Source: JBEIGE01 sp040382055 (GTDB lineage: Bacteria > Pseudomonadota > Gammaproteobacteria > Burkholderiales > Burkholderiaceae_C). Taken from it: 33,877 nt of DNA. The stretch lies in contig JBEIGE010000029.1 of assembly GCA_040382055.1 (NCBI GenBank), positions 1 through 33,877 on the forward strand. Direction: 5' to 3'. Below the pieces are notes generated by a model. That model ran no database searches. It was given only the letters and a program-made list of their open reading frames with translations, and had not been told where the DNA came from. Positions 32,377-33,877 of the stretch are shown here, in pieces. The position numbers and the translations under genes are program-made. Within the stretch, counting starts at the first letter, position 1, and every line of letters begins with the position of its first letter.

Positions 32377-32529
32377 GTTCGGCTCCTTCGGGTTAACGGT
32401 CGGTATGGTCTTGATGGGTTGATTCTGAACAGCGCGTCCGAAAACTTGAATCCGACAATTGCTAATGTGTGGGTAAGGGAATCCCGGCGTCTTGTCGGCA
32501 AACTTCCTACAAGACCTGGCTCAGGCAGC
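32377..32529. promoter_or_regulatory. flhDC leader region
   Basis: This AT-moderate stretch is the upstream region of flhDC. It contains a short inverted repeat CTTGT-N13-ACAAG (about 32490-32512). I see a GCCGACAA octamer on the minus strand that resembles a sigma-28 -10, but no TAAA lies 15 bases upstream of it. No sigma-54 element was found. The promoter itself could not be placed. Confidence 0.35.
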
Positions 32530-32563
32530 CCCAAACCCGCAAAACCAAATACACGGGTTCGGG
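32530..32563 (-). terminator. Stem-loop after the flagellin gene, probable terminator
   Basis: On the minus strand CCCGAACCCG pairs with CGGGTTTGGG (10 bp with one G-U pair) around a 14-base loop, about 12 bases after the flagellin stop. There is no T run after it, so it may act as an RNA-stabilising hairpin or a Rho-dependent end rather than a classical terminator. Confidence 0.5.
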
Positions 32564-32575
32564 TAGACCTCCGGT

Positions 32576-33877
32576 TTACTGTCGCAGCAGGGCCAGGACG
32601 CCCTGTGGCAACTGGTTGGCCTGTGCCACCATGGCGGTGCCGGCCTGCTGCAGAATCTGTGCACGTGACAGATTGGCCGTCTCTTGCGCAAAATCGGTGT
32701 CCTGAATCCGGCTGCGTGAGGCGCTCAGATTTTCCGAGGTGATTTGCAAGTTGGAGACAGACGAGGAAAAGCGCGCCTGCAAAGCGCCGTAAGAAGCGCG
32801 CTGACTGTTGACAGCAGCCAATGCCGCATCGGCCGTGGCGATGGTTCGGGTGGCTGCATCTACTGTGGACACATCCATGGTATTTGCGGACTGAAGCTGG
32901 CTGCCCGCGGCGGTTACATTGAAGAAGCCGGTGGCCGCTGCGCCCATATTGGCGGACGTAACAATACCGAATAGCTTGTCCGAATCCAGGGTGATGGCTC
33001 CGGTCACAAAGCCGGTGTTCGCAGCAGCCGCAGCTCCACCACCAGAGCCAGCGATATTTGCAACGGTACCGACGGACAGCGTGCTGGCCGCCACTGATCT
33101 GTTACCAATGACGATATTGCTGCCGGTATCGTTGACCAGTGTGATGCCGGTCAGGGCGGTGTTGAGCCTGGCCGTCACACCCGTCTGGGAGCTCTTGTCG
33201 TTGATGGCAGAGATCGCTGCGGCCAGTCCATCTGCACTATTTGAGGCTACCGTGAACGACACGTTGACCGCCGTGGTGTTGTCTGAGGTAATGTCCAGGT
33301 TGAAAGCGCCATTAGCCGCAAAGCCCGTCATGTCAATCTGAGTGCGTGCGGTGGCAACGACGCCCGTGGTATTGGTTTGCGCGTTGATGGCGGTTACCAC
33401 CTGCTTGGCAGTGACGCCGGAGGTAAAAGAGAGCGCGCCACTGGAGCCTGTAGAGCCGTTAATGGTCAGCGTACCTATTGTGATACGGCTGCTTGTTGTG
33501 CCGGTTGCCGTTGAAGCGACGGCATTGGCCGTTGTACCAGTGACCAGGTCGCCAGCAGCACCAGCACTGGTCGCGACCACCGAGCCGATGCGGTTGTTGC
33601 CGTATTGGGTGGTGCTGAAGTTGGCCGACGTGGCGGTGATGATCTGGTTGGCGTTTGCGCCGACCTGGAAGGCCGCCGAGCCGAAGCTGCCGTCGAGCAG
33701 GTTGGTGCCGTTGAACTGGGTGGTTTTTGCAATGCGGTCGAGCTCTGCTGTGAGCTGACCGACCTCAGCGTTCAGCGCAGCCCGGTCACTGGCTGAATTG
33801 GTGGCGTTGGCAGACTGAACGGCCAGTTCACGCACCCGCTGGATGATGGTGCCGGCTGAGCCCAGCGCACCCTCAGC
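32576..33877 (-). CDS. fliC: Flagellin FliC (partial, N-terminus outside window)
   Basis: Flagellin is the filament subunit. The C-terminal D0/D1 part is typical: NLQITSENLSASRSRIQDTD, AQETANLSRAQILQQAGTAM and QLPQGVLALLRQ at the end. The N-terminal D1 segment (EGALGSAG, RVRELAVQSANATNSASDRA, FNGTNLLDG) runs up to the window edge, so the true start is beyond 33877. The ATG at 33835 is internal. The middle is rich in Ala, Thr, Ser and Asn (variable D2/D3). The missing start would be roughly 80 residues further upstream. Its promoter (sigma-28 expected) is outside the window. Confidence 0.96.
   Translation of the reverse strand, partial: AEGALGSAGTIIQRVRELAVQSANATNSASDRAALNAEVGQLTAELDRIAKTTQFNGTNLLDGSFGSAAFQVGANANQIITATSANFSTTQYGNNRIGSVVATSAGAAGDLVTGTTANAVASTATGTTSSRITIGTLTINGSTGSSGALSFTSGVTAKQVVTAINAQTNTTGVVATARTQIDMTGFAANGAFNLDITSDNTTAVNVSFTVASNSADGLAAAISAINDKSSQTGVTARLNTALTGITLVNDTGSNIVIGNRSVAASTLSVGTVANIAGSGGGAAAAANTGFVTGAITLDSDKLFGIVTSANMGAAATGFFNVTAAGSQLQSANTMDVSTVDAATRTIATADAALAAVNSQRASYGALQARFSSSVSNLQITSENLSASRSRIQDTDFAQETANLSRAQILQQAGTAMVAQANQLPQGVLALLRQ

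Noticed and set aside
32492..32499. Minus-strand GCCGACAA as a sigma-28 promoter for flhDC
   Set aside because: There is no TAAA 15 bases upstream, and flhDC sits above FliA in the known hierarchy. One octamer alone is not enough.
33833..33835. ATG as start of flagellin
   Set aside because: The frame continues upstream to the window edge with typical flagellin sequence (AEGALGSAGTIIQRV), so this methionine codon is internal and the gene is cut by the window.

Overview
The window reads as a chromosomal segment of a betaproteobacterium, most likely Burkholderiales/Comamonadaceae (Rhodoferax-like). The reasons are the FlhDC-type flagellar master regulator combined with flhF and an flhG-position gene, the flgBCDEFGHIJKL and flgAMN arrangement, and the protein sequence style. 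This placement is from recall of families, not from a search. I see no IS elements, tRNA or rRNA genes, CRISPR arrays or prophage genes.

Region 1 (1-4055, plus strand) is a cyanate-use operon: a nitrate/cyanate-type ABC transporter (binding protein, permease, ATPase) followed by cyanase. Its leader carries a clear sigma-54 -24/-12 element. Two NtrC-like 17-bp palindromes lie about 107 and 141 bp before the predicted start of transcription. The operon is therefore probably induced by nitrogen limitation.

Region 2 (4069-10495, minus strand) holds a large TPR / GT9-like / methyltransferase fusion protein, then an OsmC-like / acyl-CoA-dehydrogenase-like / rubredoxin-rubredoxin-reductase operon that has its own near-perfect sigma-54 promoter, and a histidine-phosphatase-fold protein directly after flgL. 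Several of these proteins lack a textbook catalytic residue of their family.

Region 3 (10521-22830) is the rod/hook/ring cluster: flgBCDEFGHIJKL on the minus strand and, divergent from it, flgA-flgM-flgN on the plus strand. A sigma-28 promoter lies just before flgM.

Region 4 (22849-33877, minus strand) is the regulatory, export and motor cluster: a partial flagellin gene, flhD-flhC, motA-motB, cheY, flhB-flhA-flhF, an flhG-position gene and fliA. The flhG-position product keeps the N-terminal motif known to stimulate the FlhF GTPase but has lost the ATP-binding P-loop. Apart from cheY, no chemotaxis genes lie between motB and flhB. FlhDC (master activator), FliA (sigma-28) and FlgM (anti-sigma-28) together give the full flagellar regulatory cascade. 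The fliE-fliR basal body/export genes and most chemotaxis genes must be elsewhere if they are present.

CDS coordinates include the stop codon. Coordinates of short sites were counted by hand and may be off by one or two bases.
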